Positions 35,601 through 46,429 are shown, counted from the stretch's first letter. The stretch: DNA of 64,000 nucleotides from Ochotona curzoniae (GCF_017591425.1 NW_024466459.1:7688001-7752000); one strand, 5' to 3'. Notes: generated from the sequence alone by a model not told the origin. A program made the numbers and translations.

Positions 35601-35628
35601 GTGCGCGCGCGCACACACACACGCACAC
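35601..35628. repeat. Alternating purine-pyrimidine tract (GC then CA)
   Basis: Twenty-eight bases of strict purine-pyrimidine alternation, GTGCGCGCGCGC followed by ACACACACACGCACAC. Such sequence is a known Z-DNA former. Confidence 0.8.
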
Positions 35629-36439
35629 CCCTAATTGCACAGCCCACCCTTAGACTAGATGTAAACTTCTTTGGAATCCAGAGGGGGAAACATGCTGGAA
35701 TTTATGACCGTCCTTCTAATCTGATTTCCTCTCAACTTGCTGAGTAAATGGAGCCATTTTTCTACCTGAAAATCCGATATAATCACCCTATTCAAGGCCT
35801 GGAGTTAGAGACAGTAAGTCCTCGGTGTCAGCCACACTCCTTCATAAAGCAATATCCAGTTTGCATTTATTTAAAAAGGTGAACTCGGGACATTGTGTGA
35901 CGCCAAAGCCAAGGAATGCTTAAAACCAACAGGGATGCACTGAGAGGACCCCAGGGTTCAGCTCGAAAGAGCGAACATTGGCCACACCTGGGTTCACGAC
36001 CACTGGAATAAGCGACCGTGCGCATGGAGAACAACGTGGAGCAGAAACGCCACCCGTGAGTTCACACTGGCGTTGAAGGATCTTAGCCAGGGCAGGAAGC
36101 AGGAGCTCTTTTTAAAAGCATACCAGCTACTCTCATTGGCCCCACTAGGGTGATAACAGCCAGGCAAGGCTCACACAAATGGAGGTCTCCCTGGGAGGGA
36201 ACTTCTGCAGAAGTGGATGGCCCACAAATGCTCACGCCAGAAGTAGGGGGACCCAATGAGAAAGGGTTCTAGGCTGCAAGAGTAGACACTGGGTCATGGC
36301 AATGAAGTGTAATGTTGTTGGATGCTGTGTCCAGTGAAACACTGGGCCGGATACATCTCCACAGAGACGAGTGGGGGGCTCTGAATATCGACTATGTCCT
36401 AGGTAGCAGTGCGGCATCAACTCTGGCATTCCAAGTGTT

Positions 36440-36758
36440 AGGACCCAGCTCTGTAGCTTGGTAAGGAAAGCTGCTACCTGCGCCACTGGCATCCCATATG
36501 GGCACTGGTTCTAGTCTCAGCTGCTCAACTTCATATCCAGCTCCTGGCTAATGGCCTGGGAAAGCAGTGGAAGATGGCCCAAGACCTTAGGCCTCTGAAT
36601 CCAACATGGGAAACCTAGAAGAAATTGTTGGTGGGACCTGGCCCTGGGTCTTATGGCTGGCTGGGGAGTGAACCAATGGATAGAAGATATCTCTTTCTCT
36701 CTCTCTCCCCACCCCTCTCTGTAACTGCATTTCAAATATATATGTATTTTTAAAGCAA
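36440..36758 (+). repeat. CSINE
   Basis: Diverged head (GCTGCTACCTGCGCCACTGG), CATCCCATATGGGCACTGG, ATGGCCTGGGAAAGCAGTGG, GGGGAGTGAACCAATGGATA and a TTTCAAATATATATG tail. Forward orientation. Confidence 0.85.
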
Positions 36759-37194
36759 AGCATTCCATGTGTGGAAACTGCTGTGGTTCTGCGGGCAAAT
36801 GTGTGGTTCTGAAGGAATAAAGGCGTATGTTGTCTGAACAAACACTTCTTAGCTTCAACAAAAATAGCACCTGGATAATCTGTACCCATGGGAAGAGTAA
36901 GCGAAAGTGAAAACAAACAAAATGATAACAACGGGGACGGCCAAATGTATGGGTATACCGATGTATCCTAAAATGTACTATCTAGTGTAGCATACTGAAA
37001 CATACAAATTCTGCTAATAGTTGCAAAGGAAGTAGGGGGAGGAGAGAAGGCCAAGGTGCCTTAGACCAGGCCTCCGGGGGTGGACAGGGCCAGGCAACCA
37101 TGGACACAACGGCTTCTCTCCAGCCACCTGCCTTCCGCCTTCTTCTGGTAACAGTGTTGGCCCTTCTGCTTTGTCATGTGACTGTGGGGTACAG

Positions 37195-37480
37195 GTTGGC
37201 TCTGGAGCAGACACCTAATGCCAATTTGGCCAATCAGGGTGCTCCTGGTGGCTGCTCATCTGGGATTGGTCAGGGATGACCTGAGCTGGGCCAATCCAAA
37301 TCCTTCCCGGGGACTTTCTAAGGGAGACTTCCCAGAAGGGTCAATCTCTGGGGGAGTCAGGGTCAGCCATATCTGTACCTCTGTTTCACTTGCCACAAGA
37401 GAATGAGGTCTGAGTGCAGAGGAGGCCATGGCTGAGCTGCCTGGGTGAGATGCCAGTGAGGGCTGGCCCTGGAGCAGATA
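37195..37480. repeat. Probable ancient repeat with CCAAT motifs
   Basis: Three GGCCAATC-type motifs and one inverted (GATTGGTCAGGGATGACC) sit in a pattern I have seen in dispersed mammalian elements. The segment GGCTCTGGAGCAGACACC at 37198 recurs imperfectly as GGCCCTGGAGCAGATACG at 37464. I cannot name the family. Confidence 0.35.
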
Positions 37481-38149
37481 CGTGTTGCCAGTCTGGCCAA
37501 TCGTCGGGGTTTCTAGTCTGCATATCTGTGCGAAGGAGGGAAGAGAATTGATTCCTTCCCACTGCCATGGGGTTGCTGGCAGCGCTGAGTGCCCTTACTA
37601 CACAGCACACATGGTGTGCAACTTTCTCATTATCACCACAGTCCACGGCTGGATCCTGACCTAGAGGCCCCCAGGGGCCAGAGTCAGCAGTGTCCAAAGA
37701 CTGAACTGGGCCCCTGTGAGCCTGCTGTGGGGCCAGGCTGCCTCTCTGTGTCTTGCCCATCCCGTACCCTGGTAGTACAGGGCACCAAGAAGTGGCTCTC
37801 CCTTCTGGGTCTTGCCAGGCGTCAAGGGCAGGCAGCACTGGGACGCCATCCACCTGCTCCTGAAGCCCACTGAGGCATGACCATGGTTCAAGGGGACACA
37901 GGGGCACTTCAGACTCTGTAAACCGCTGCCCCAGTTGGCATTGGGGCAGGTGGCTATCTGCAACGGCTCTGGGTTGCCAGCTGAGCTCAGGGTGGTCCCT
38001 CTGGTCTCCCTGCCTGCACCTGCTCCAGGTGTCCCCTGGCAGGAGGACAATGTGACCACACCAGCCAGTGTGGCCCAGAGTCTTGGGGGTGGGGTGGGGG
38101 TTATTCTCACCTCCCTTCCAAATTCTGGCCTTTCTGTTTCCTAAAGGAA

Positions 38150-38360
38150 AGGAATGCTACTCCCTGGAAGGACAAATCCTGCAGCAATTAAACGCCCCTC
38201 CTCTCATTTGCATTCCCTTGGTCCCTGGCGGCAGATTGGTATCAACATCCCCAGGGCAAGACAATCTTGTTTCCCCAACAAAACCGATTATGCACAACAG
38301 GCCCAGGGATTAATCACCAGCCACAGGGCTGGGAGCCAATAAAAAAGGCAGAGATGGGAG
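38150..38360. promoter_or_regulatory. Candidate conserved regulatory block near exon 2
   Basis: Dense motifs without repeat identity: GCAGCAATTAAACG, TCATTTGCATTCC, TTGTTTCCCCAACAAAACC, GATTATGCAC and GGGATTAATCACC, a head-to-head OTX/CRX-like GGATTA. It lies about 0.6 kb downstream of exon 2 in the direction of transcription. The function is inferred from motifs alone. Confidence 0.35.
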
Positions 38361-38927
38361 GATAAGAGGGGAGGGAAGGAGGCAGGGAAGAAGGGAGTGA
38401 CAGGGCTCCACAGGGCTGGCCTGGCTTGGGGAAGCAGCTGCTGCGGCTTTGGGCTCACACTGCTAGCTCTCTCCTTCCTCTACCTTCCTGGTTGGCAGTG
38501 GACATGACCTGGAGAGGACAAAGCTGGTTGGACTCAGTGCTCTGGCATCTGGGTATCCCCACAGAGCAAAGAGAAGCCCTGGCTAAATTGACCCCCAAAG
38601 AGAAGATGACCCTCCCTTATGCACCCCAGGGTGCCGTGTGTCTGATCCCTCCTCTGGGCCCAGAGACTTCTGGGGAGTAGGTGGGAAAGAGGCTCCAGTT
38701 GCTGGGAGATAGTGGGCCCCCCTGCTCCGAGCCTTCACCTGTGGCCTGTCCACTGTGTATGGGTGGTGCTTCTGCCCAGCTCCCGGGAACCTTGTGCAGA
38801 ACAGGGCCATCTCAGGGCACTGGAATGGGAGCCTGCAGCTGAGTCCTTATCTCACACCACACATACACACACCAGGACTCCATCAGGCAGGGCAGTGGCC
38901 CCAGCAGCCAGAACAGGGAGGGGTGTG

Positions 38928-38933
38928 ACTTGC
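38928..38933 (-). other. SDK2: GC splice donor of SDK2 intron 2
   Basis: The six intron bases after exon 2 read GCAAGT on the minus strand, preceded by CAG. This matches the known consensus of GC-AG introns (AG|GCAAGT), which pair almost perfectly with U1 snRNA apart from the C. No GT nearby keeps the frame: GTCACA four bases downstream would shift it, and the upstream GTACAG would drop bases needed for the conserved EYRYM junction. Confidence 0.85.
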
Positions 38934-39093
38934 CTGTACTCCAGGGAGAACTTGGTCAGCTCCCTGTTGTTGTGCAGCCACTTGAACTCCAGCGGCCAGC
39001 TGCCCTCAGCCATGCATGTAAGTACCAGGCGATTCCCCTCCAGGTGCACCTGCGTCCTCACTGGCTCCGTCTTGAAATATGGGGGCACATCAT
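38934..39093 (-). CDS. SDK2: SDK2 exon 2: first half of Ig domain 1
   Basis: Coding exon of sidekick-2, a neuronal homophilic adhesion protein of the immunoglobulin superfamily that directs synaptic lamina choice in retina. The 160-nt exon reads [15 protein letters not shown], then the B-strand cysteine in LVLTCMAEG and the C-strand tryptophan in [10 protein letters not shown], and ends at SLEYR. These match the start of mature SDK2 as I remember it; SDK1 differs (APYFKTEPGLPQ..., KWMRDDSEL). The acceptor is a pyrimidine-rich tract ending CCTGCAG before 39093. The exon begins with AT, completing an Asp codon whose G comes from exon 1 (phase 1). It ends with AG, completed by the G of exon 3 (phase 2). 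The donor is AG|GCAAGT, a GC donor and not GT. Reading on without splicing gives a non-homologous tail. The leader peptide is missing because it belongs to an upstream exon outside the window. Confidence 0.95.
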
Positions 39094-39986
39094 CTGCAGG
39101 AGACAGGAGGGGTACAAAGCTTTTGGTTACAGTTGGCCTACCTACAGGCAGTGGCCAGTTTGGTACCCCAGACAGACAGGGCAGGTGCAACCAGGTCCGC
39201 TGCCCAAGGCCAGGGGGAGCTTGGGTCAGAATGAAGCCAAGAGCTGCCCACCAACCAGAGCCCTGCTGCCCTCCTCCCAGCCTACACCAGACTCCTGCCT
39301 CTGCTGCCATGCTTACACTCTGGCACCTTCTCTCTCTTACCCCTCCACATCCCTGTCCATTTCTTACCCTTGTGGATGGTGCCTTTTTGTGCCTCGGCCA
39401 AAAACATGTACATTTCATAAGTAAACAAGCAGGCAAGGTCCCCACGTCCAGCTCCCCACGGCGTAAGGGACCCTTTGAAGACATCCTGGGTGGAGTCCAG
39501 TGGCAGTTGGGAACTCAGACCCCGGATGGCTGGATCCAGTCCACGCACCCTCCGTTAATCATACTGCGCTCAGCGGTGTAGACAGACTTAAAGGCAGACA
39601 TGAAGCTGCTGGTAGGGCAGGCACTGGGGATCCTGCACTTCCAGGCCCATGGTGGGGATCCCAGTGTCTGCAGACCCATTCGTGTTCACATGGGTGTGGG
39701 CACATGGCACCTTTCCTGAGACTCATGTCTCTATGGGTAGTGAAGAAGAGTTGCCTCAGTTGTCATAAACAAGAATGAGAGGACCATGGTCAAAGTGCCA
39801 GGCGCTCCTCTGCCAGGGAACTAACTTCCCCCCGGAATGTCTTTTGGTTTAAGACTGGGAAGAAGTCAAAGGAAGGAGATGATAAGGGCCAGGGTTAGGG
39901 GGGTTGTGCTGACTGACAGGTAGACAGGGATCCCCCAAGACACCATGGCTGGCAGGTCAGCTGGCAGGGGCTTGCGTGCCCAGGGA

Positions 39987-40000
39987 CCCCCCCCCCCCCC
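39987..40000 (+). repeat. C homopolymer (14)
   Basis: A run of fourteen C. Length may be unreliable in the assembly. Confidence 0.8.
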
Positions 40001-41399
40001 AATACCCTAGGTTGAGCTCTGGGATCGTGGGGGGAGAGGGTGTGAAGTCCAGGAGCCTACACCTCCTTTGTCCCATAGATCCCCCAAGTCTGGGCACCCC
40101 CATCTTCGGACGGGACTGGCACTGATTTGCAGATGTGGCTGGGGTCCAAGCAGGTGTTCACAACAATCACGTGATCATCTACTCTCAGAATCCAGCCTAC
40201 TGATAAGGCACCAAAGCACCCTCCCACTGTGTACCCCACTTCCACGCCCGAGGCATCCATCTCCCAAGCGCATAACTTGTGGGGTGATTTGGGGGGCCTT
40301 CCTTCAGCACCCCTTTAATCCTGCTCCCAAGCCTCCCCAGTGGCTGTCAGCTGAGGCTGCTGGGAGCTCTGAGAGCCAGTGTAGGTTCTTTCTGGTCTGA
40401 GGTTTGCTGGCATTTGCTCGTGCTCCTCTGGCTGCTTGCATGCGCATGTCTTGCCATAACTCTTAACCACCGTCATGTCAAGAATCCTGCCTTTGCAGCA
40501 GAGAAAAAGGCGCCGCCCTCTTCAGGGCACGCACTGGGGACTAACCTTCACCCCATGGTCCCTCTTCCCTTGAGGGTTCCCAGCTCACCTTCCACAGTGG
40601 GCCAGGGGAAGGGATGGGGCTGGTGGGCACCCATTTGCCAAGGAAAGCAACAGGCCGCCCCTGAGAGCAGCCAGCCCGGCCCTCAGCTTAACCACCAGGC
40701 TGGCTCCCTCTTCAAAAGCACATTCAGATTCTCTAATGGCTTTCAAGAGCCCTCTGCATGGCATTGTTAAAAACCCTATGTTCTGAGCTGTCATCGCTCA
40801 TTTGTTTTGAAACAATAACATTCCCAGCCCCCGAGTGATTAAATCTCTTTCTTGGATGTTGGGCTGATACAGAGTCACAGCAGGCAGAGCAGTGGGCGTG
40901 CACACGCACACATGTATGCACACACACACGCTCTGCACGCAGACCTCCCCAGCCCTGCGCCTGGCTTACGGGTAACCGGCTCCCTGGACTGCACAGACCA
41001 GACCATTCCCCAGCTTCCCCAGATGCCAGCCTGGAGCCCGTTGGCTTCCCCTTGGATGAGTTTCTTCCAGAGGTTGTGGGAGACACTGATACTGGAAAGG
41101 AGGGAAGGAAGGGAGAGGGGATGTGACCCTGAGCAGGGCGCTCTGCACCTGTTATCACATGTCACCTCGCAGGGTGGTGTGGGAGAGACCGAGGCACCCA
41201 AGCCACTTCCTCCTGCATGTCCCTGCCCTCAGATGCAGGGCTCCTGGGAGGGAGGCTGCATCTGGAGTCACAGTTGAGGCAGGATGGCAGCCAGTCAGTG
41301 TCCCTGGATAGGCCAGCATGGGAGCTGGCAGGGGCCTGGGGCGTGTGCTGCAGGAGGGAAGGAAGGAAAAGGGGAGGGGGAAGATGCAGATGGACATCA

Positions 41400-41535
41400 C
41401 CCTGAATATGTCTGTGTATGCATGTCCACGTGTGTACCGTGAGTGCCAGTGTGTGCCTGTGTGCATACCCGTGTGTTCAAGTGTGCACATCTGTGGGTCT
41501 AAGTGTGTTTACATCCAGGAATGGATGCTTGTGTG
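41400..41535 (+). repeat. TG-rich degenerate microsatellite
   Basis: Irregular TGTGTATGCATG, GTGTGTACCGTGAG and GTGTGCATACCC units, without a long pure core. Confidence 0.6.
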
Positions 41536-41904
41536 ACAGGTGCACAGGGTAACAGAAGTCACCACTTCAGCTTCTCAAACTGCAAACTGAGAACACACAT
41601 GTCACGGAGGTCACGTACTGACGTTTGGCAGCAGATTCTGACACATGCTATGCAGGCGTCACTTTTACTGCCGCTGCTCATATGTGTAGATGGGCAGATT
41701 AACCAGTGAACAGGAACCAGCAGTGCTGGAATGGTGCAGCCCTGGTAAATGCCCTCTCAGTAGGATGGGGCACCTGAGAATGTAGAATTGTGGCTAGAAG
41801 GAACAATTTCCTTAAACTTGTCCTCGTTTCCAAAATAAATACACATAGAAGATTTTTTTTTTGACTAAACAGTAGCTTTGAAGTGCACATAAAAAAAACA
41901 ATGA

Positions 41905-42965
41905 TCATGAAAGAACAGCCAAGAGAATTCTGGAGAAAAATGGCCAATAAGAGAGACTAGCATAGACACTGAAGTATATTCTAAAGCTACAACAGCTAAA
42001 ACAATGTGTTCTTGTAGGAACAGGTGGATGAAGGAATCATCTACAAGTCTGTAAATAGATCTAAAGACATATGGGGATATTTATTACGTGATGGAAGTAG
42101 AATTTCAAATCAGTGAGGAAAAGATCAATTATTCAACAAACAATTTTGGAATGGCGGCAGAGCCATTTGGGGATTAAAAAATAGAGTTGAATCTCTTCCT
42201 TACGCTTTGCCTCAAAATAAATGCTGGCTGGATCAATGTTTTAAACATGCAAAGTAAAATCCTGAAAGGGCTAGAAAAAATATGCAATCTTGGCAAAGCC
42301 GAGACCTCGCCAAATGCTTTCTAAGTATACAAAACCTGGAGGCCAGGACACTGTCTCCAGCTTCTGCACGGAAAAGCAAACAACCCATCAACATGAAGCT
42401 ACAGAGGACAAGCTGGGGGGCACACATTGGCACCTCTTATCACGGTTCGCAAAGAGCTAATTTCCCTGCTGTACGAAACGTTTCCCCAGATCAATAAGAG
42501 AAAGATTAGCAAACCAACAGAAAAATGGGGCAGAGGATATGAACAGTTCACAGAAAAGATTTACAAATGATGCTGGAACGCACGCAGCCACGCTCAGCCT
42601 CAAGATAAGAGAAAGGCAAGCGGAAACTCAATAAGACACCGGTTTTGTGGCGTGTTATTCTTTTTTTGTTCCCTATCGCATCGGCCAAGATGCAGTGTGA
42701 TAATTAGGGTGGCCTGCCTGCCAAGCAGCCGGGATGCACGCACGTAGCTTGGTGGAGCTAGAGTTTACACACCATCTACAGAGAGCAATTTGGCACACTC
42801 GCCAGTCCTCTGTCTTCAAGGAACTAACCATCCTCAGGCACTCGGGGACGCGTGCCAGACAGGAGTGCTTCAGGGTTGCACGACTTGTAACAGCCAAGCC
42901 TTGAAAACCACCGGAACACCTGTCGCAGGGTCTCTGCATCTCTGGGGGACGTGGATGCACCCCGC
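41905..42965 (+). repeat. L1M (LINE-1) 3' ORF2 fragment
   Basis: The blocks GAACAGCCAAGAGAATTCTG, GCAAAGCCGAGACCTCGCCA, CAAAGAGCTAATTTCCCTGC, CAATAAGAGAAAGATTAGCA, AGAAAAATGGGGCAGAGGAT and ATGAACAGTTCACAGAAAAG follow the order of the L1 ORF2 C-terminal region. About 1 kb, full of stops and frameshifts, so an old dead copy. The part from about 42700 on is increasingly diverged. Confidence 0.85.
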
Positions 42966-43097
42966 CCCACAACACAGACCGCTTTAGAAAAATTGCTGAG
43001 CGCAGCTGTGCAGTGACAAGAGCAAGACACGGAAGGGAAGTGCAACCTGTCACCTTTTGTGCTGAAGTTTTCAGTTTTTCCTCAAGCATAGAACGGT

Positions 43098-43220
43098 ACG
43101 AGGGGACTTGAGAAAATTCACGTAAAGTGGTAGAGAAAGATTTGTTTATTTTGGTGAAAATATTGTGAAATCCGGGCATCGTGTTTTCAGCGAGCACATT
43201 TCCCGTAAGCCTGTAGATCC
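43098..43220 (+). mobile_element. Mariner-like short element
   Basis: GAGGGGACTTGAGAAAATTC, then TTTGTTTATTTTGGTGAAAA and GAAATCCGGGCATCGTGTTT, follow the same order as the copy at 28057 in the opposite internal orientation. The right end CACATTTCCCGTAAGC is degraded. Confidence 0.55.
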
Positions 43221-43351
43221 CCTGTGTCTGTGGGTAGCGGCTCTTTCTACAAGATGACGCAAGAGCTGACCCTGCGGCTGCCGTAGGGACTGTGGGCTGG
43301 GGGGGGGGCACCTTTTCATTCTATACCTCTGTACTGCTTTTATTTAGTATT

Positions 43352-43560
43352 TTATTTGGTTATTTTTTATTTTATTTGAAAGACAAACAGAGCATGACAA
43401 AGAAAGATCTTCCATCTAGTGGTTCACTCACCGAATGTCCACAGCAACAGGGCTGCCCCAGGTCAAAGTCAGGAGCCTTTGGTGGGGCAGCTGGGACGCC
43501 CAAGTGGCATATGGGTGTCTTAAGTGGTGACTAGAGCCATTGGCCCACATGCACCGTCCC
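43352..43560 (-). repeat. CSINE-type SINE, diverged
   Basis: TTATTTTATTTGAAAGACAA, CTTCCATCTAGTGGTTCACT and CCACAGCAACAGGGCTG correspond to the reverse tail and body, with GGCATATGGGTGTCTTAAG near the head. A TTTCAAATAAAATG tail-like segment follows at 43634. Confidence 0.6.
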
Positions 43561-43669
43561 TGAGCTAACTTTATCCTGTGGGCTCTGGATAGGAATTGGT
43601 CATTGAAGTCAGACCTGCAGGGGTACTTTGCCTTTCAAATAAAATGAAAAACCAAATGGCCTCCAGAAG

Positions 43670-43860
43670 GTTCACATTTCCCGTCACGGGTCAAGGGTCA
43701 CTGATTGCCATCTCCCCCTTGTTGTGTCCCCTGAATGTCCCCCATTGTTAGCCTGATTCTGGCCTCCAGGCTAAACTCTGAACTTGAACTTCTCCCCCAC
43801 CAGGCAGAATAAAGTCACCTTTCTCCCTGTTGCAGCCAAGCTCCTTGTGTCTCCAGAATG
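43670..43860 (+). mobile_element. Possible LTR 3' part
   Basis: CACCAGGCAGAATAAAGTCA followed by CCTTTCTCCCTGTTGCAGCC resembles an LTR R/U5 region with its AATAAA signal. No clear 5' boundary or internal viral sequence is seen. Weak call. Confidence 0.3.
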
Positions 43861-45739
43861 GGAAAGGGAGAGGGGCTAACTTCCCATCAGCCCAGCCCTG
43901 GGAACATGCTTGCTGAGAAGACCAGTCAGGGAGTGGAGGCTGAGGGGGAAGGCCTCTGCCAGCTGTCTAATTGACCAACGTGCACCAGCTCTGCCAGGGC
44001 TACTGCGCCTGCACCAAGTCCCTGCCTGGCTCAGAAGCCTCGCCAGATCTCCGTTTCGGCAGCTCCCTCCGGAGCATCTAAGAACAGTGCTGCCAACTGA
44101 AAGGCCTTCTCTGGAAGGCTCTGGAAGGTTCTGCAAGGGGCTGCAATTCTGGACTCCCAAACTTCTCCCCTCCATGTCTCCTACACCCTTCCAGCACCCC
44201 CTGCTTTCTTTTGGATGGATCCCCACGGCCTCCCAACAAGTGCTCCACTTAGTCTGTGCTCCCAACATCTGGTTGGCCACACCCCTGAGTGGGCCAGACC
44301 CTGGAGAGGTGGGAGTGGAGATTCAGGGCACACCCCTTCAATAACCCCCATGTCACACCCTGTCCTCCACACTATTTATAGAGCCCTCTATCTACAGAGC
44401 ACTGCATATCCCTCGTCTCAGTTAAGCAATGTTAGCATTTCCATGGTCGCCAGGTACAAAAATGGACACGCAGGTGGCTCTCTGCAAGACCCTGCCATGC
44501 GTACATGAACTGGGCTGAATGGCACTAAGGTCTCTGTGCTGCTGACCTAGGACTCCCTGAGGCCGTGTGCCCATTCATGCCCTGAGTTGTAGCACTGCAG
44601 GCGTGGGCCTCAAGTGAGTGCTGGCCAGGGCAGAGGGAAGAGGCTTGGGGGACATTCCCGCTGCTCAGGGGGCCCCTCCTGTGGGTCTGTCCCAAGCAGA
44701 AGCCACAGAGCATCGCCCTCCTTAACCTGCAGATCCAGAGCGGAAACGAGCGGCAGTCGGGGAAGGGCGGGAGGCAGCTGGGAGGAGGGTGAGCAGGGGA
44801 TGCAGGGCTCGGAGGGTGGACCGATGTCTGCGGGGAGACGATCCTTGGAAGAAACAAGTCAAAGGTACAGGCGTCAGGATGGGGAAGGAACAGAAAAAAG
44901 GAAGCCAAAACTAGAGGTGTGGCGGTGTCTAGGGCAGAAGACCCCACCCCATAGCTCTATTCAGCCTGAAAGCTCCAAGGGACCACCACTCTCAGTGGGC
45001 TGGCTTGCAGTCCCCGTGGGAGACAATAGATGGGATGGTATCCCACTGTCTGCTACTGCCAGCCTGACTTGTGCGTCCAATGGGATCCCCCTCCCCAGAG
45101 GCTGCTGGAAGATGTGAAGAGCTGCACCTTGGTGCCAGGCAATCCCAGGGGCAAGAAGATGGGGGAGGGGCGCAGGCACCACTACGGTCCTGCACCTGCT
45201 TCCTGTATTTCAGGACCACCCGTCCAGGAGCTCCCAACCTCTGGAATCTTCTTGGCTCAGCTCTCTCGACACGACTGCTGGCCACTGACCTGCCCAGGGG
45301 GGGCTGTGAGCACTCAGGCTGGAGACAGTCCTGGCTTCATGAGGGTCTGCTGGCTTCTCTGTGGATCTGCCCCACTGTGTTAGTGGCACCTGCGGGCTCC
45401 TCCGGACCAAACTTGTGTGGGGGATGGCCCTAAGCCTGGAAAGCTGTCTGCGGAGGGGACTTGGCAATACAGCACTGCAGGCTCAGACAGAGGCGGCCAG
45501 GTTCTTGCTCTGGCCCCACCTTCCAGGAGGAACATTCAGGATTGGGACACACAGACATAGATGACAGCCAGCTTAGCAGGTGCCACCCACACAGGAGCCA
45601 GGAAGCCCGCCTGGACCTTCTCCCTCTTATCCTGGAGGGATCCTGGCCTGCCTGCTCCTGTCTCTCCCCTCCTTCCTCCCTAGCGAGCCTTCTGCCCGCT
45701 AGCCCCCTTCCTCCTGCCCCTCTCCTCAAGGCGGCTCCC

Positions 45740-46085
45740 ACAAATGAGATGCTAATTTATGCATCTCCCCTGCCTCCAGTCTCCTGGCAGATGCCTGGCC
45801 CAGCTCGCCCGCCCGGTGCTGCCTGCATGCCAAGTGCTTCATTAGCCAGCAAGGGAGCCTCTCGCCCTCCTTAATCTAATCCCTGCCAGTGACCTTCAGG
45901 AGCCAGGCCCCTTCTGATGTCGGGGTGGGGGTGGGGCCCCTGGAGGTGCAACAATCAATTATGCGGCGGCCTCCACAGCTGCTACTGCTAAAACAGATTT
46001 CTCGCTCAGAAAAGCATGTTCAAAAGCGTCTCATCGAACGGATCACCAATTTGTTTGAATACACGTCTAATCTGATTGGGGGGCT
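45740..46085. promoter_or_regulatory. Candidate conserved regulatory block
   Basis: Unique sequence with ATGCTAATTTATGCAT, CTTCATTAGCCAGC, ACAATCAATTATGCGG, GTCTAATCTGATTGG and long stretches of balanced, non-repetitive composition. The reading frame across it (45889-46146) does not resemble a protein family. It may be an intronic enhancer, inferred only. Confidence 0.3.
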
Positions 46086-46429
46086 GACCATGAGGGCAGC
46101 CACTGCAACTGAGCTTCCACGTGGCCCTGGGGAATCAAGAGAGTGATGGTGAGGGGGGCCAGGCCTGGGGAAGGGAGCATGTGTGTGCCCTGAGCCCACC
46201 ACCACCGCCATGCCTGGCCTTCTGCAGGCTTGGCCCAAGACGTGCAGGTGTAAAGGCACAGAGAAAAGAGCAATGCACCCACAGCAGCCAGGTGGGCTGG
46301 GTCCTTGTGCCTTCTGTCTTCCAGGAGCCCTGGCACTGGGCACAGAACCTAGGGCACAGCTGGGGTCATGAGACATGGGGGAAATATATGACAAGAAGGT
46401 CATGTCCAGATAGGACTAGTTGGTGCCCT

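Larger units (their letters stand above)
17471..38933 (-). other. SDK2: SDK2 intron 2 (21.5 kb, GC-AG)
   Basis: Phase 2 intron inside Ig1. It contains an L1M 3' fragment, eight CSINE-type copies or fragments plus one detached CSINE tail, several MIRs, three mariner-like copies, a large CA-rich tract at 22.3-22.8 kb, a degenerate TCTA-like tract at 27.6-28.2 kb and AT-rich candidate regulatory blocks near 22.2, 30.9 and 38.2 kb. I see no additional coding exon, although long intervals such as 29.0-31.2 kb are unique sequence with nothing recognisable besides the block at 30.9 kb. Confidence 0.9.

Noticed and set aside
38712..39581. Plus-strand 289-codon open frame, the longest in the window
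   Set aside because: It runs antisense over SDK2 exon 2 and its flanks, its peptide is low-complexity and unlike any family, and GC-rich sequence readily gives such frames.
42673..43311. 212-codon minus-strand open frame
   Set aside because: It lies antisense across the L1M fragment and the mariner-like element, with no protein similarity.
43670..43860. Polyadenylation signal of a host gene
   Set aside because: AATAAAG sits in an LTR-like context with no upstream exon, so a gene end is not supported.
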